Assembly: GCA_002388885.1 (NCBI GenBank)
Contig: DGNI01000045.1
Coordinates: 18,058-49,994, forward strand
Reading direction: 5' to 3'
Source: Parvularculaceae bacterium UBA4496
GTDB taxonomy: Bacteria; Pseudomonadota; Alphaproteobacteria; Caulobacterales; Parvularculaceae
Length of the DNA: 31,937 bases
The position numbers and the translations under genes are program-made. Under the pieces are notes generated by a model that saw nothing but the letters and a program-made list of their open reading frames with translations, was not told the origin of the DNA and made no database searches. Of this stretch, positions 1-7,255 are shown one piece after another (positions within the stretch are counted from its first letter, which is position 1; each line of letters opens with the position of its first letter).

Positions 1-642
1 CGGCAGGTCGGCGCCGTCGGCGCGATGGTCGATAACGCCGAGAACGCCGCCCGGCTTCAGCGCGCGGTAAAATTCAGCAAAGTACGCCGCCGCTTGGCCG
101 TCGTCGCGCCAGCCGTGAATATTGCGAAAGGTGACGACCGCATCCGCCGATCCTGCCGGTGCAATATGATGGCCTTCGCCGAGATATGTCAGCTCCACAT
201 CGCCGTAAATCTCCGGCTGCTCCACATAGGTTTCGCGGAATGTCTCGGTTGCCGCCAGGGCGCGTTCACTGGCGCCGTCGGGCGCAAAGCCTGCGCCGTA
301 AAGCTTGCCGCCGCCGGTTTTGAGATAAGGCGCGATTACTTGCGTGTACCAGCCGCCGCCGGGCGAAATTTCGACCACGGTCATGCCGGGCTCAATGCCG
401 AAGAACAGGAGTGTTTCTTTGGGGTGGCGGTGCTGGTCGCGGGCTTTTTCTTCGTCGCTGCGATGGTCGCCGGCGAGGACAGCATCAAGCCGCGCACCGT
501 TATCCTGTGGCGCGGCTTCGGTTTCGACCGTTTCGGAAGTCTGAGCCGCATCGTTTCCGCCGCCGCAGGCGCTCAAGGTCAGAGCCATTGCACCAAGGCC
601 CCATGCCCAGGTCCTGGGCAAGGTTTTACGTAAATTCATCAT
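1..642 (-). CDS. Class I SAM-dependent methyltransferase, lipoprotein (partial, C-terminus off the window)
   Basis: The reverse strand is open from two adjacent in-frame ATGs (642 and 639) to the window edge, about 214 codons. A GGGAG ribosome site lies just upstream. Residues 1-25 form a lipoprotein signal ending in LTLSAC, so the protein should be exported and lipidated. After an acidic linker comes a Rossmann methyltransferase core: a motif I-like VVEISPGGGWYTQ, an acidic motif II region, and an AVVTFRNIHGW segment followed by LKPGGVLGVIDHRADG. This resembles the family of predicted exported methyltransferases related to COG4798; the substrate is unknown. Seen: lipobox and SAM-fold motifs. 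Inferred: envelope location. The C-terminal part is missing because of the window boundary, not because of a mutation. It is transcribed divergently from the hsp20 gene. Confidence 0.8.
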   Translation of the reverse strand, partial: MMNLRKTLPRTWAWGLGAMALTLSACGGGNDAAQTSETVETEAAPQDNGARLDAVLAGDHRSDEEKARDQHRHPKETLLFFGIEPGMTVVEISPGGGWYTQVIAPYLKTGGGKLYGAGFAPDGASERALAATETFRETYVEQPEIYGDVELTYLGEGHHIAPAGSADAVVTFRNIHGWRDDGQAAAYFAEFYRALKPGGVLGVIDHRADGADLP

Positions 643-722
643 ATCGCTCCCGTCGTAATAAGGAGCCCGCTTTACCATGGTTTTGACGGGCGTCTAATGC
701 GCGATTTTCGACCTGACGGGCT

Positions 723-750
723 CTTGAACTCGTTTTATCGGCCCCTATCT
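723..750 (+). promoter_or_regulatory. Heat-shock sigma-32 (RpoH) type promoter for hsp20
   Basis: CTTGAA at 723-728 is followed after 15 bases by CCTATCT at 744-750. This fits the alphaproteobacterial RpoH pattern CTTGAA / CYTATNT (E. coli CTTGAA / CCCCAT). Transcription would start near 757 and give an untranslated leader of about 125 bases, long enough for the RNA thermometer that follows. Confidence 0.65.
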
Positions 751-782
751 CCGTTGGTGACGGAGGCCCAAAAGGCTCTGTT

Positions 783-874
783 AGTCGCTATTTGGCGATC
801 GCAATACTGGGCGCGTTCTCCCGGCCAAACCGGCGGGTGGCATCGCGTCTTAAACCTCGCTTGATCAAAGGAGG
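783..874 (+). promoter_or_regulatory. ROSE-like RNA thermometer in the hsp20 5' UTR
   Basis: The last hairpin (855-874) pairs CCUC (855-858) with GAGG (871-874) and CUU (860-862) with AAG (868-870), leaving a single unpaired G at 859 opposite the Shine-Dalgarno AGGAGG (869-874). The sequence UCGCU at 857-861 matches the UYGCU signature of ROSE elements, whose bulged G destabilises the stem on warming. Two upstream hairpins fit the multi-stem ROSE layout: 784-788 with 795-799, and 820-824 with 830-837 (alternative pairings possible). The start codon is 9 bases after the Shine-Dalgarno. In this family the stem blocks translation at low temperature and opens on heat shock. Folding was done by eye. 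Confidence 0.7.
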
Positions 875-883
875 AACAAGCAC

Positions 884-1345
884 ATGCGTACTTACGACCT
901 TACCCCCCTTTACCGCTCGACAGTCGGTTTTGACCGCGTCTTCGACCTGCTCGACACCATGGGCAAGACCGAGACCAGCGGCTATCCGCCTTATAATATC
1001 GAGCGGGTTGATGAAAACGACTACCGCATCACGCTTGCCGTCGCCGGCTTTGGCGAAGACGAGCTTGATGTCGAGCTGCACGAAAACACCCTGACCGTCA
1101 CCGGCAACCGCGCCGACAGCGACGACGGCCGCAGCTTCCTGCACCAGGGCATTGCCGGGCGCTCGTTCCAGCGCCGCTTCCAGCTCGCCGAGCATGTGGA
1201 AGTCGCCGGCGCCAGCCTTGTGAACGGTCTGTTGAACATCGAATTGCGCCGGGAAATCCCGGAATCGGCCAAGCCGCGCAAGATTTCGATTTCCGGCGGG
1301 AAAGCCGGCAACGTCAAAATCCTGAAAGACGCTGACGCGGCCTAA
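884..1345 (+). CDS. Small heat-shock protein, Hsp20/IbpA family
   Basis: This 153-residue protein is the usual size for alphaproteobacterial class A Hsp20. It binds unfolding proteins in the cytoplasm without ATP and holds them for DnaK/ClpB. The alpha-crystallin domain spans about residues 37-135 and begins with a PPYNIERVDENDYRI-type strand, as in IbpA. It also contains AVAGFGEDELDVEL, and ends with the conserved G-x-L motif (VNGLLNIELRREIPE). The start is supported by AGGAGG nine bases upstream. The gene stands alone, with a sigma-32-like promoter, a ROSE-like thermometer and a strong terminator. This implies control by heat at both transcription and translation. The IbpA/HspH family assignment is confident; the exact paralogue is not known. 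Confidence 0.93.
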   Translation: MRTYDLTPLYRSTVGFDRVFDLLDTMGKTETSGYPPYNIERVDENDYRITLAVAGFGEDELDVELHENTLTVTGNRADSDDGRSFLHQGIAGRSFQRRFQLAEHVEVAGASLVNGLLNIELRREIPESAKPRKISISGGKAGNVKILKDADAA

Positions 1346-1403
1346 GCGCCGAACCTGAAACCTAAAAGCGAATAACGGGGCTGTAATGCCAGCCCCGATT
1401 GAG

Positions 1404-1449
1404 AAAGAGCGCAAGGTACAGCCCCTCTCTCCCTCCTTGCGCTCTTTTT
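1404..1449 (+). terminator. Rho-independent terminator of hsp20
   Basis: A 13-base perfect stem (1404-1416 with 1435-1447) closes an 18-base loop and runs straight into a T tract. A second hairpin just before it pairs CGGGGCT (1376-1382) with AGCCCCG (1391-1397). Both lie directly downstream of the hsp20 stop. Confidence 0.85.
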
Positions 1450-1516
1450 AATTTCTTCCCGGCTTGTTACCATGGCGGCTTCAGGCGCATTTCACAGCGC
1501 CGGGGAGGGCGGCGTT

Positions 1517-1771
1517 ATGAATTTTCCGGCTCGAATTCTTCTTGCATGTACAGGGCTGACGATGATCGCGGCCTGCGCGTCCGATCCGGGGCCCCGTTAC
1601 GGCGACGAGTCCATTTCAATTCCCTACGACCCTTACGATTTCGATCCGGATGATTTGCAGGCGGAAGCGGAAAGTCATTGTTCAGCATACGGCCTGCGTG
1701 CTGTTTACGATGGCGAAACCGCCAATCCGCATGAAGTCCGCTGGCGCTATCGTCATTATATGTGCGTGTGA
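1517..1771 (+). CDS. Small hypothetical lipoprotein (84 aa)
   Basis: I do not recognise this family. The chosen ATG has a GGGAGGG ribosome site 10 bases upstream, and places a classic lipoprotein signal at the N-terminus: a hydrophobic stretch ending in MIAAC, with Cys20 the predicted lipidated residue. An in-frame ATG at 1472 would add 15 residues that break the signal peptide, so I rejected it. The mature part is short and acidic (PYDPYDFDPDD). It ends in a segment with two more cysteines (HCSAYG, YMCV) that could form a disulfide in the periplasm. It is convergent with the inositol-monophosphatase gene, only 9 bases away. Its role is unknown. Confidence 0.7.
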   Translation: MNFPARILLACTGLTMIAACASDPGPRYGDESISIPYDPYDFDPDDLQAEAESHCSAYGLRAVYDGETANPHEVRWRYRHYMCV

Positions 1772-1780
1772 TGCGCTACG

Positions 1781-2569
1781 CTACTCTTTGAGCAACGCTT
1801 TCGCTTTTTCGAAAATTTCCGGATTTGAAGCGAGAATCGATCCGGCGGTGAGGAAATTTTTCCCGCCCTCGATTTCGCTTATCATGCCGCCCGCTTCGCG
1901 AACAAGGCATGCGCCGGCGGCAACGTCCCAGATATTGAGATTGCGTTCCCAGAAAGCGTCAAACCGTCCTGCAGCCACGTAAGCGAGATCGAGCGATGCG
2001 GCGCCAAACCGGCGCACGCCTGAAGTTTCTTTTAAAACGCGTTTTGCTTCGTGGAGCGCCTGCTTTCGTCCCGGCCGGCCGGCAAAGGGAAGGCCGCAGG
2101 CAAACAGGCAGGTGCTGAGGTCCGTGCGCCCCGAAACGCGAATACGCCGATCGTTGAGATAGGCGCCCTCACCCTTTTCCGCCCAGAAAAGCTCGTCCGT
2201 GACTGGATTATAAACGACGCCGGCATAGGGTTGCCGGTCGCGTTCGAGTGCGATTGAAATCGCAAACTGCGGCACGCCGTGAAGGAAGTTGGTGGTGCCG
2301 TCGAGTGGGTCGATGATCCAGCGGTTGGAGTTGTCGGCGCCTTCGATCTCACCCTTTTCCTCCATGACGAAGCCGTATTTCGGCCGCGCCCTGGAGAGCT
2401 CCTCATGGAGTTCCTCTTCAGCCTTCAAGTCTGCGCGGGAGACAAAATCAGCGGCCCCTTTTCGTGAGACCTGCAGCGCCTGCGCCTCGCCGAAATCGCG
2501 CACCAGCGCCCGCGCCGCCTTGCGGGCGGCGTTGATCATGACAGTCATCAGGGCGGAAGAATGCGGCAT
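1781..2569 (-). CDS. suhB: Inositol-1-monophosphatase family protein (SuhB-like)
   Basis: A magnesium-dependent sugar-phosphate phosphatase of the IMPase superfamily, 262 residues, the standard length. Motifs seen in order: FVSRADLKAEEEL near residue 43, MEEKGE (metal ligand Glu) near 69, WIIDPLDGTTNFLHG near 83 (the signature DPLDGTTN with metal-binding aspartates), and NIWDVAAGACLVREAGG near 211 (the second signature WDxAAG). The protein hydrolyses myo-inositol phosphates or related substrates in the cytoplasm. In E. coli SuhB also takes part in rRNA transcription antitermination, which cannot be judged here. The first ATG was kept because the N-terminal extension before MTVMINAARKA is typical of alphaproteobacterial members, although no strong ribosome site is visible. 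Confidence 0.92.
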   Translation of the reverse strand: MPHSSALMTVMINAARKAARALVRDFGEAQALQVSRKGAADFVSRADLKAEEELHEELSRARPKYGFVMEEKGEIEGADNSNRWIIDPLDGTTNFLHGVPQFAISIALERDRQPYAGVVYNPVTDELFWAEKGEGAYLNDRRIRVSGRTDLSTCLFACGLPFAGRPGRKQALHEAKRVLKETSGVRRFGAASLDLAYVAAGRFDAFWERNLNIWDVAAGACLVREAGGMISEIEGGKNFLTAGSILASNPEIFEKAKALLKE

Positions 2570-2701
2570 CGGGCACCAGTGTTTTTAAGGTTTCGCGCAC
2601 ATTAAGCGCCGCGCCCGCCCTTGCAAGGCCTCAAATGCACGAAATGTCGCCAACCCCGTCAAACCGGGTTAAGCGCTTCGATGTGCTGAAACGATTTCGC
2701 C

Positions 2702-4210
2702 ATGTCTGACCCGCAGGACAATCCGCAAGAACGTACGCTTGCGACCCGTGTCGCCCACGGCGCCGCCTGGATCATGGGGGCGGGGCTGTTTGCGCGCCTG
2801 ATCGGCGCCGTCAACACGATCATCATCGCGCGCCTGCTCGTGCCGGAGGACATCGGCATCGTAGCGACCGCGACTATCATTATGCAACTTTTGCAGGGCT
2901 TTTCGGATATCGGTGTGTCGCAAGCAGTCGTTAAGTTTCGCGATGCAGACCGGGACGATCTGAATACGCTTTTCACCTTTTCGCTGATCCGCGGCATTTT
3001 GATCGGCGCGCTCCTTTTCGCAGCGGCGCCGTTCGCTGCGGAGTTTTACGGCGACCAGCGCATGTTCTGGGCGTTCGCCGGCGTTGCGGTGTTCCCGGTT
3101 CTTCTCGGACTTCTCAATCCAAAGTTCTACGAATTCGAGCGGGAACTGAAATTCTCCCGCGAATTTATCGTGACGATCATCAACCGTCTGATCGGCGTCG
3201 GCGTTTCGCTGACAATCGCCATCATCTTCCGCACGTACTGGGCGATTATTCTCGGCATGCTGGCGAGCGCATTGGTTCAGCTTGTGCTTTCCTACGTGCT
3301 TCGGCCCCATGCGCCGTCGCTATCCTTCAAGTCATTCCGAAAACTGATCGGGTTTTCCGGCTGGCTTGGCGGTGTAAGTTTCATGGCGGCGCTTAATAAC
3401 AAGCTTGACGTGCCGATTTTGGGCAGGATCATTGGGCCGGGAGGGGCCGGCGTTTTCTTCCTCGGGTTTCAGCTTTCGGAAATGGTGGCGGGGCAGATCG
3501 CCATGCCGCTGACGCGAGCGATCTTTCCGGGGCTTTCGGAAATGCAGGGCGACGCCGCGCGGATGCGGCAGGCATTTCTACGCGGCGTCGAAGCACTCGG
3601 CGCCTTCGCCATGCCCGCGGCGTTCGGTCTAGCCTTTGTCGCAACAGATTTCACCGGCGTCGTGCTGGGCGAGAAGTGGGCGGCCGCCGCGCCGGTGATC
3701 GCGCTTTTGGCGCCGGTCATCGGGCTGCAGTCTCTGTTCTTTGCAACGCAATCCTACGCCGTCGCGCTCGGGCTCACGCGCCTTGTTTTCGTCCGTGAGC
3801 TTGTTTTCTTTCTGGTGAGAATGCCGGTGTTTATTTGGGCGGCGCTCGCTCATGGCCTGCGCGGGGCGATCATTGCGGTGGCCGTCACCGGTCTCTTTCA
3901 TGTGGCCCTCAACCTCGCGCTTTACGCCCGGGCGAGCAGGGCCATGTTCTGGCAGCCGCTTTTGGCGGCGCGCCGCTCGCTCGGCGCCGTCGCTGCGATG
4001 GCGGCGTGGTTCATTTTCGTCCGCCCCCATTTTGCGGCCGTTGAAGACCTTGCACCGGCATTGCGCCTCATCGCAGATATCGTTCTCGGGGTCCTGGTCT
4101 ATGCAGTCGCGCTTTACGGGTTCTGGCGGGCTGAGGGCCGCCCTGACGGTGTGGAGCGGAATATTCGCGAAACCGCGGAGACTATAAAGAACAGGCTGGC
4201 CCAGAGTTAA
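2702..4210 (+). CDS. Polysaccharide flippase, MOP/PST superfamily (lipopolysaccharide biosynthesis type)
   Basis: A 502-residue integral membrane protein with about 12-14 hydrophobic helices spread over its whole length. This is the normal architecture of Wzx/WzxC-type exporters, which flip undecaprenyl-linked oligosaccharides across the inner membrane. The N-terminal pattern (AAWIMGAGLFARLIG, then IIIARLLVPEDIGIVA and GFSDIGVSQAVVKF) is characteristic of the WzxC/AmsL-like polysaccharide transport family. A charged tail follows the last helix near residue 470. No glycosyltransferase or polymerase gene lies nearby, so the substrate cannot be inferred. The start ATG has only a weak ribosome site. 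A GC-rich hairpin follows the stop codon. Confidence 0.85.
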   Translation: MSDPQDNPQERTLATRVAHGAAWIMGAGLFARLIGAVNTIIIARLLVPEDIGIVATATIIMQLLQGFSDIGVSQAVVKFRDADRDDLNTLFTFSLIRGILIGALLFAAAPFAAEFYGDQRMFWAFAGVAVFPVLLGLLNPKFYEFERELKFSREFIVTIINRLIGVGVSLTIAIIFRTYWAIILGMLASALVQLVLSYVLRPHAPSLSFKSFRKLIGFSGWLGGVSFMAALNNKLDVPILGRIIGPGGAGVFFLGFQLSEMVAGQIAMPLTRAIFPGLSEMQGDAARMRQAFLRGVEALGAFAMPAAFGLAFVATDFTGVVLGEKWAAAAPVIALLAPVIGLQSLFFATQSYAVALGLTRLVFVRELVFFLVRMPVFIWAALAHGLRGAIIAVAVTGLFHVALNLALYARASRAMFWQPLLAARRSLGAVAAMAAWFIFVRPHFAAVEDLAPALRLIADIVLGVLVYAVALYGFWRAEGRPDGVERNIRETAETIKNRLAQS

Positions 4211-4242
4211 CCGGAGGAACTGCAGGCGGTTGTTCCGTCCGG
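4211..4242 (+). terminator. Hairpin after the flippase gene (possible terminator)
   Basis: The arms CCGGAGGAAC (4211-4220) and GTTCC-G-TCCGG (4232-4242) pair over ten bases with one bulged G, directly after the stop codon. There is no T tract, so an intrinsic terminator is uncertain. It may instead protect the 3' end or belong to the leader of the following operon. Confidence 0.35.
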
Positions 4243-4290
4243 GCGTCCTCTCGGCTAGACAATCTGACAAACAAAGCAAAAAGGAATTCG

Positions 4291-6018
4291 ATGTCAGGGA
4301 TGAGTAACCCGCTGGCCGATGCGCCGCCGCTCTCGCTTGAAACGCTGATCGAGACGGCGATGAAACTGGCCGGAACCGATCCGCAATTCGCCATCGCCGA
4401 GGCTGAGATTCGCGGCAGCAAATATCGTGTCTTTGCAAATGCCCCCCGGCATTTGCGGGAGATTTTCGCCGCGAGCGCCAAATTCGGCGACAAAGATTTT
4501 CTGATTTTCGAGGGCGAGCGGCTGAGTTTTGCAGAGACGTGGTCGTGCGTTTGCCGCTTCGCCCACGCGCTTCAGGATAAGCTCGGCGTCAAACAGGGCG
4601 ATTATGTCGCCATCGCCATGCGCAATTACCCGGAATGGTGCATCGCCTATATGGCGATCATTTCGCTCGGCGCCGTGGTGGTGCCGCTCAATGCGTGGTG
4701 GAAGGCCGATGAGCTTGAATACGGCCTCAAGGACAGCGGCGCCAAAATTGTCATCACTGACGCAAAGCGCCTCGAATATCTGAAACCCTTGCGCGAAAGC
4801 ATGGGCCTGACGCTCATCCTCGCGCGGGAAGAGGGTGAAGGGGCTGATTACCGATACGAAGATCTGCTCGCCGGTTCGGCGAACGAAACCGAACCGCAGG
4901 CGGACATTCATCCCGACGATGATTTTTCGATTGTTTATACGTCAGGCTCGACCGGGCAGCCGAAGGGCGTGGTGCTCACCCATCGCGGGGCGATTTCAAC
5001 ACTCTGGTCGTGGTGGTTTGTGGTCAACACGCTGACCGAAGCGCGCGGCGGCGTCAGCCCCATGGGTGAGAATCCCGGCATTCTTCTCGCCGTGCCGCTG
5101 TTCCACGTCACCGGCTCGCACTCGATTTTCATGATGTCGATGATTATCGGAAGACGCCTTGCGATTATTTACCGGTGGGATGCAAAAGACGCCACACGGA
5201 TCATCAACGAAGAAAAGCTGACGAATTTTGTCGGCGTGCCGAGCCAGTCTTACGAATTCATCCAGAGCGTCGACCCGGCGGACGTGCCGACCCTGATGGA
5301 TATCGGCGCGGGCGGGGCGAAACGCCCGCCGGATCATGTAAAAAAGCTCAAAGCCAAGTTTCAGAACGCCAACCCGTCATCCGGCTACGGCTTGTCGGAG
5401 ACCAATGCGATCGGCTGCGTGATATCGCAGAATTTTTATCAGGAACGCCCTGATTCAACCGGCCGTCCCGTGCCGCCCCTGACCGATATCAAGATCATGA
5501 AAGACGGCGCCGAAGTACAGCGCGGCGAGGTGGGCGAAATCTGGATCAGAAGCCCTGCGAACTTCCGCGGCTATCATAACCTGCCGGAAGAAACGGCGAA
5601 GGCCGTTACGCCTGATGGCTGGTTCCGCACTGGCGATCTCGGCAAAATGGATGAGCAGGACTTTGTCTACATTGTCGATCGCATCAAGGACATGATCATC
5701 CGTGGCGGCGAGAACGTGTCCTGTATCGAAGTTGAAAACCGCGCCTATGAGCATGACGCCGTCGCTGAGGCAGCCGTGTTTTCCGTGCCGGATGAAAAGC
5801 TCGGCGAGCGGGTCGGGCTGGTGGTCTATCCCAATCCTGGGTCAAGCCTTGATCCCGCCGAATTGCGCAAGTTCATCAACGCAGAGCTTGCGGATTTCAA
5901 AACGCCCGAACGCATCTGGATTTCGCCGTCGCCATTGCCCAGACTGGGTACGGCGAAATTTGATAAAATCACCGTGCGAAAAATCGCGCTGGAGCATCCG
6001 CCTGCGCTGGCGGTGTAA
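4291..6018 (+). CDS. Acyl-CoA synthetase (AMP-forming, fatty-acid/aromatic acyl-CoA ligase type)
   Basis: An ATP-dependent ligase of the ANL superfamily that activates a carboxylic acid to its acyl-CoA through an acyl-adenylate. It is 575 residues long. Motifs: the P-loop YTSGSTGQPKGVVLTH at about 216, GYGLSETNAIG at about 367, GWFRTGDLGKMD at about 445, the hinge DRIKDMIIRGGENVS at about 464, and a C-terminal catalytic lysine region LPRLGTAKFDK near 555. The start is supported by AAAGGAATT upstream. It is the first gene of a tightly spaced operon, so it supplies the CoA ester consumed by the two dehydrogenases downstream. Substrate chain length cannot be read from the sequence; steroid side chains, branched acids or medium-chain acids are all possible. 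Confidence 0.9.
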   Translation: MSGMSNPLADAPPLSLETLIETAMKLAGTDPQFAIAEAEIRGSKYRVFANAPRHLREIFAASAKFGDKDFLIFEGERLSFAETWSCVCRFAHALQDKLGVKQGDYVAIAMRNYPEWCIAYMAIISLGAVVVPLNAWWKADELEYGLKDSGAKIVITDAKRLEYLKPLRESMGLTLILAREEGEGADYRYEDLLAGSANETEPQADIHPDDDFSIVYTSGSTGQPKGVVLTHRGAISTLWSWWFVVNTLTEARGGVSPMGENPGILLAVPLFHVTGSHSIFMMSMIIGRRLAIIYRWDAKDATRIINEEKLTNFVGVPSQSYEFIQSVDPADVPTLMDIGAGGAKRPPDHVKKLKAKFQNANPSSGYGLSETNAIGCVISQNFYQERPDSTGRPVPPLTDIKIMKDGAEVQRGEVGEIWIRSPANFRGYHNLPEETAKAVTPDGWFRTGDLGKMDEQDFVYIVDRIKDMIIRGGENVSCIEVENRAYEHDAVAEAAVFSVPDEKLGERVGLVVYPNPGSSLDPAELRKFINAELADFKTPERIWISPSPLPRLGTAKFDKITVRKIALEHPPALAV

Positions 6019-6033
6019 AAGAGAGGAAACGCC

Positions 6034-7245
6034 ATGAGCGATCTGGAAGCTTTTCGCAAAGAAGTACGAGCTTGGCTTGAAGAAAACTGCCCCAAGGAAA
6101 TGCGCGACGCCGGCGCCGGCGGCGAAGACTCGATCTGCTGGGGCGGCAAGCGCTGGAAATTTGCATCCGAAGCGCAAAAAACCTGGCTGGGTCGCATGGC
6201 CGAGAAGGGCTGGACCGTTCCCGCATGGCCAAAGGAATATGGCGGCGGCGGGCTTTCCAAGGAAGAAGTGAAAATTCTGAAAGCCGAGATGCGCGCGATC
6301 AAGGCGCGCTCGCCGCTTGAAAGCTTCGGCATCTGGATGCTCGGCCCGGCGCTGTTGAAATACGGCACGCATGAGCAAAAGGCGCATTTCCTGCCGCCGA
6401 TTGCGCGGGGCGAAATCCGCTGGTGTCAGGGATATTCCGAACCGAATGCCGGCTCCGATCTCGCGTCGCTGCAATGCAAGTGTGAAGACAAAGGCGATCA
6501 CTGGCTGCTCAATGGTCAGAAAGTCTGGACGTCATACGCCGATGAGTCTGACTGGATTTTCGTTCTTGTACGCACTGACCCGAAAGCGACCAAGCACACC
6601 GGCATCAGCTTCATTCTCGTGGACATGGATCAGAAAGGCGTATCAACGAAGCCGATCAAACTGATCTCCGGCAAGTCGCCGTTTTGTGAAACTTTCTTCG
6701 ACGATGCTACAGCGCCGAAAGAACATGCGCCAGGCGTTTCCGCCATTGTCGGCGAGCTTAACAAGGGATGGGACGTCGCCAAATATCTCCTGACCCATGA
6801 GCGCGAAATGATCGGCGGCGGCGGATCGGCGTCGTTATTCGCCGCGCGCAGCCCGGGCGAACTCGCAGCGCAAAAATCCGGCCTCGATGCGGGCGGCCGC
6901 CTCGACGACTCCATGCTTCGGGCGAAAATCGCGCAGGCTGACGTTGACGGCTGGGCGTTCATGCTCACGCTGGAGCGGATCAAGGACGAGGCGAAAGCGG
7001 GCCAGGGCTCCGGCGCCAATTCGTCCATGCTCAAATATTACGGCACCGAGCTGAACAAGCGGCGTTATGAACTGATGATGGACGCTGGCGGCTCTGACGA
7101 ACTCGAATGGGAGGGCGAGCGCACAAAGGACGGCAAGCTCGCGCGCGGCTGGCTCAGAACCAAAGCCAACTCCATTGAAGGCGGCACGTCGGAAGTCCAG
7201 CTTAACATCATCGCAAAACGCATTCTCGAACTGCCGGGTGCGTGA
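6034..7245 (+). CDS. Acyl-CoA dehydrogenase, subunit A of a probable heteromeric pair
   Basis: An FAD-dependent flavoenzyme that introduces the trans-2 double bond into acyl-CoA, 403 residues. Seen: GWTVPAWPKEYGGGGLS in the N-terminal helical domain, then CQGYSEPNAGSDLASLQ and GQKVWTSYADESDW, the FAD/acyl-binding beta-domain signatures. The C-terminal SIEGGTSEVQLNIIAKRILELP is typical of FadE proteins from actinobacterial and alphaproteobacterial heterotetramers. A Gly sits where medium-chain enzymes carry the catalytic Glu376. The base may be the Glu of THERE near residue 255, as in some other clades; this is an inference. It begins 15 bases after the ligase and is followed after 10 bases by a second dehydrogenase, which suggests an alpha2beta2 enzyme. 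Confidence 0.92.
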   Translation: MSDLEAFRKEVRAWLEENCPKEMRDAGAGGEDSICWGGKRWKFASEAQKTWLGRMAEKGWTVPAWPKEYGGGGLSKEEVKILKAEMRAIKARSPLESFGIWMLGPALLKYGTHEQKAHFLPPIARGEIRWCQGYSEPNAGSDLASLQCKCEDKGDHWLLNGQKVWTSYADESDWIFVLVRTDPKATKHTGISFILVDMDQKGVSTKPIKLISGKSPFCETFFDDATAPKEHAPGVSAIVGELNKGWDVAKYLLTHEREMIGGGGSASLFAARSPGELAAQKSGLDAGGRLDDSMLRAKIAQADVDGWAFMLTLERIKDEAKAGQGSGANSSMLKYYGTELNKRRYELMMDAGGSDELEWEGERTKDGKLARGWLRTKANSIEGGTSEVQLNIIAKRILELPGA

Positions 7246-7255
7246 AGGAAATAAA

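Noticed and set aside
788..1414. 208-codon open frame on the minus strand opposite hsp20
   Set aside because: Antisense shadow of the confident Hsp20 gene in GC-rich DNA; no ribosome site or family-like motif, and it covers the thermometer and terminator.
1472..1516. Upstream ATG extension of the small lipoprotein
   Set aside because: Would bury the lipoprotein signal behind 15 residues and lacks the ribosome site that precedes 1517.
3629..4438. 269-codon minus-strand frame over the end of the flippase and the start of the ligase
   Set aside because: Runs opposite two confident genes, is rich in Arg/Gln/Pro, and shows no recognisable domain.
5842..6501. 219-codon minus-strand frame opposite the ligase/ACAD junction
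   Set aside because: Shadow frame opposite two genes with intact catalytic motifs; composition is atypical.
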